Positions 62,650 to 64,000 of a stretch of 64,000 bases of DNA are shown in pieces. Every line of letters starts with the position of its first letter. The first letter of the stretch is position 1. Under the pieces are notes generated by a model. The model made no database searches and was not told the DNA's origin. It was given only the letters and a program-made list of their open reading frames with translations. Origin of the DNA: Trichopria drosophilae (Eukaryota; Arthropoda; Insecta; Hymenoptera; Diapriidae); NCBI GenBank assembly GCA_030407085.1, contig CM059582.1, positions 88,898,001 to 88,962,000 of the forward strand. Reading direction: 5' to 3'. The translations under genes and the position numbers were made by a program.

Positions 62650-64000
62650 AAAAAAATTTGAATGCGAGTGTTACGTCCTACGTAACGGACTTAGATTAGT
62701 TATTTTCGAATTGTCGTAATTGCAGATTCCGCTTATTGTAAACCAGCATCAATGAACATTCTTTATTAGCTAGCACTTAACGCATGACGCACAAACACGT
62801 TTTTATTTTTGAATTTCACCGATCTCTTATGTTTGAGTTCATTATTCGAAACGAGAACAACAAGGCGTTTGTCCATAACTCTTAGGGCCACGTCACCGAA
62901 CATTTCGACACCGATCTTTCCCAGTTTCTAAAATTTCCACGAAGTGCTTCTTATTATCAGACAAAGTAAACATCTGTTTTTTCATTCGTATCCGCGTCGG
63001 ACTCATTAGAAAGAATCGAATTCTCACGTGCACCTTCTAAACTATGAACCTTCACATCCACGCCCACTCCCAAAATACCAGCGAGTATTTCGTCATCGAT
63101 TCAACTGCTACAATTTCCACGTGGGACAATGCCTACACACCAATACATAAAGAGATAAAAAAAGAAGATGATCTCTCTCGAACAGTCCAGTCAGTTCTCC
63201 TTTTGACAGTGAGTGCTCTTCCAGGAGTGGCGTCGGATAGACCCCGACTAAATTCCGACAATCGCGACTCAACCCGACGTCATCGGACTGATGGTCAACG
63301 AGTAAGGAACGACATTGCGACCAAATCGGAAGTCAACACAGAGTAGTCAGAAGTGCTAAGGAAGCGACATCGGTCATCGCACATGGTAAGCAATCCGCTT
63401 TATATTTAACAAATATTCCTTAATTAACATTCCTTAATCCCCCCCCCCCAGGAGGCGATAATTAATCGTAAATGCCTCATTTTTATGTTTATATTTTGTT
63501 ATTTTTACTGAGACGAATGTGTTGATTACCTTTTAATTTTTGTTTCTCTTTATTTTAAATAAAAGGAACAACACCTTAGGGAAAATATTTTTGTTATTAG
63601 TGATACTAGTGACTCGATTCGGCGTCATTCTTTGAACGAAAAGCCGATCGAGCCACGAGCATCAATAGGGACTGTTACGTTTCAATTCAGTAATATTATT
63701 ATGTTTTATTATTTTATTCTTTCGCTTGTAATATACACCCAGAAAACCCAATATGTATTTTCCTCAAATTACTAACTAACAATATCTAATGCATTCAATA
63801 CTCGGGCATATTTAATTTCTTTAAATCGCGAATTATAAATCAAATATGTAATTTATTTAAAAGTACATGTAAAGTTTCAACTATTGATTTTCATTTATCA
63901 ATATATTACTTGTTATTTTAATTACAAGTTTTGTAATTCTTTAAATTGTTTTTCTTTAAACAAATAGTTATTCTTATTTAAACTACACATTTATAATACG
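62650..64000. other. Unassigned right end of window, possible LTR fragment
   Basis: No supported gene; the 100-codon frame at 63044-63346 has no recognisable domain. TGTTACGT occurs at 62669 and 63673, an LTR-like start, and the stretch between is less AT-rich with an AATAAA at about 63558. No matching end, primer site or coding region was found. A C11 tract lies at 63439-63449. Confidence 0.3.

Noticed and set aside
63044..63346. 100-codon ORF near the window end
   Set aside because: No domain, no supporting neighbour, and composition compatible with chance.
62669..63680. Solo LTR bounded by TGTTACGT
   Set aside because: No matching terminal CA end, second LTR, primer site or target duplication could be shown; kept only as a possibility.

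Overview
This is a eukaryotic window made almost entirely of transposable elements and satellite DNA. I see no convincing host gene, tRNA gene or rRNA gene. The mix (Maverick/Polinton, an R4-clade LINE, a Penelope-like element, Transib, a THAP-bearing P-like transposase, Ty1/copia, a CR1/Jockey-type LINE and a 14-bp-TSD LINE with RNase H) and the AT-rich spacers suggest an arthropod, most likely an insect. That is inference from element content; the species cannot be read from the window.

Layout. (1) About 1-21,110: a large Maverick/Polinton whose left terminus runs off the window. On the minus strand it has a broken protein-primed type-B DNA polymerase and a small upstream gene with introns. 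On the plus strand it has an uncharacterised gene, a broken packaging ATPase, two conserved basic/accessory proteins, an intact integrase with chromodomain, a penton-like minor capsid protein, a pVI-like membrane-active protein, a major capsid protein, a frameshifted exonuclease-like gene and an adenain-like protease. An R4-clade LINE (184-4,131) sits in its left terminal region, flanked by a perfect 175-bp duplication. (2) 21,622-24,796: a Penelope-like element with an intact RT plus GIY-YIG ORF between 526-bp inverted arms, each carrying a hammerhead-ribozyme-like core. (3) 24,797-39,585: a ~160-bp satellite. The plus-oriented array (24,797-28,975) has a higher-order period of 1,604 bp. Opposite-oriented arrays follow at 33,115-34,191 and 39,096-39,585. 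Between the oppositely oriented arrays lie two head-to-head Transib/RAG1-like transposase copies and a TTAA-flanked MITE. A young copia element (34,192-39,095, TSD ACAAC) interrupts the second array. (4) 39,897-43,275: a 5'-truncated CR1/Jockey-type LINE with an intact ORF2. (5) 45,516-50,961: a full-length RNase-H-bearing LINE of the R1/LOA/I group with a 14-bp TSD and three breaks in its ORFs. (6) 51,925-53,905: a non-autonomous element with 574-bp terminal inverted repeats. (7) 55,296-58,970: exons of a decayed P-element/THAP9-like transposase. (8) 59,000-64,000: MITEs, fold-back repeats, a second hammerhead-like PLE remnant and unassigned DNA.

How the parts relate. The Polinton module has virion-morphogenesis genes (integrase, penton, pVI-like, major capsid, protease) with open frames. 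Its replication and packaging genes (polB, ATPase) are broken, so this copy is not autonomous. Several frame breaks fall at homopolymers (C11 in copia RT, C12 in a LINE ORF1, A10 in the exonuclease-like gene), so some may be assembly artefacts. The strongest unusual observation is the 175-bp target-site duplication around the R4-type LINE, far longer than usual for non-LTR elements.
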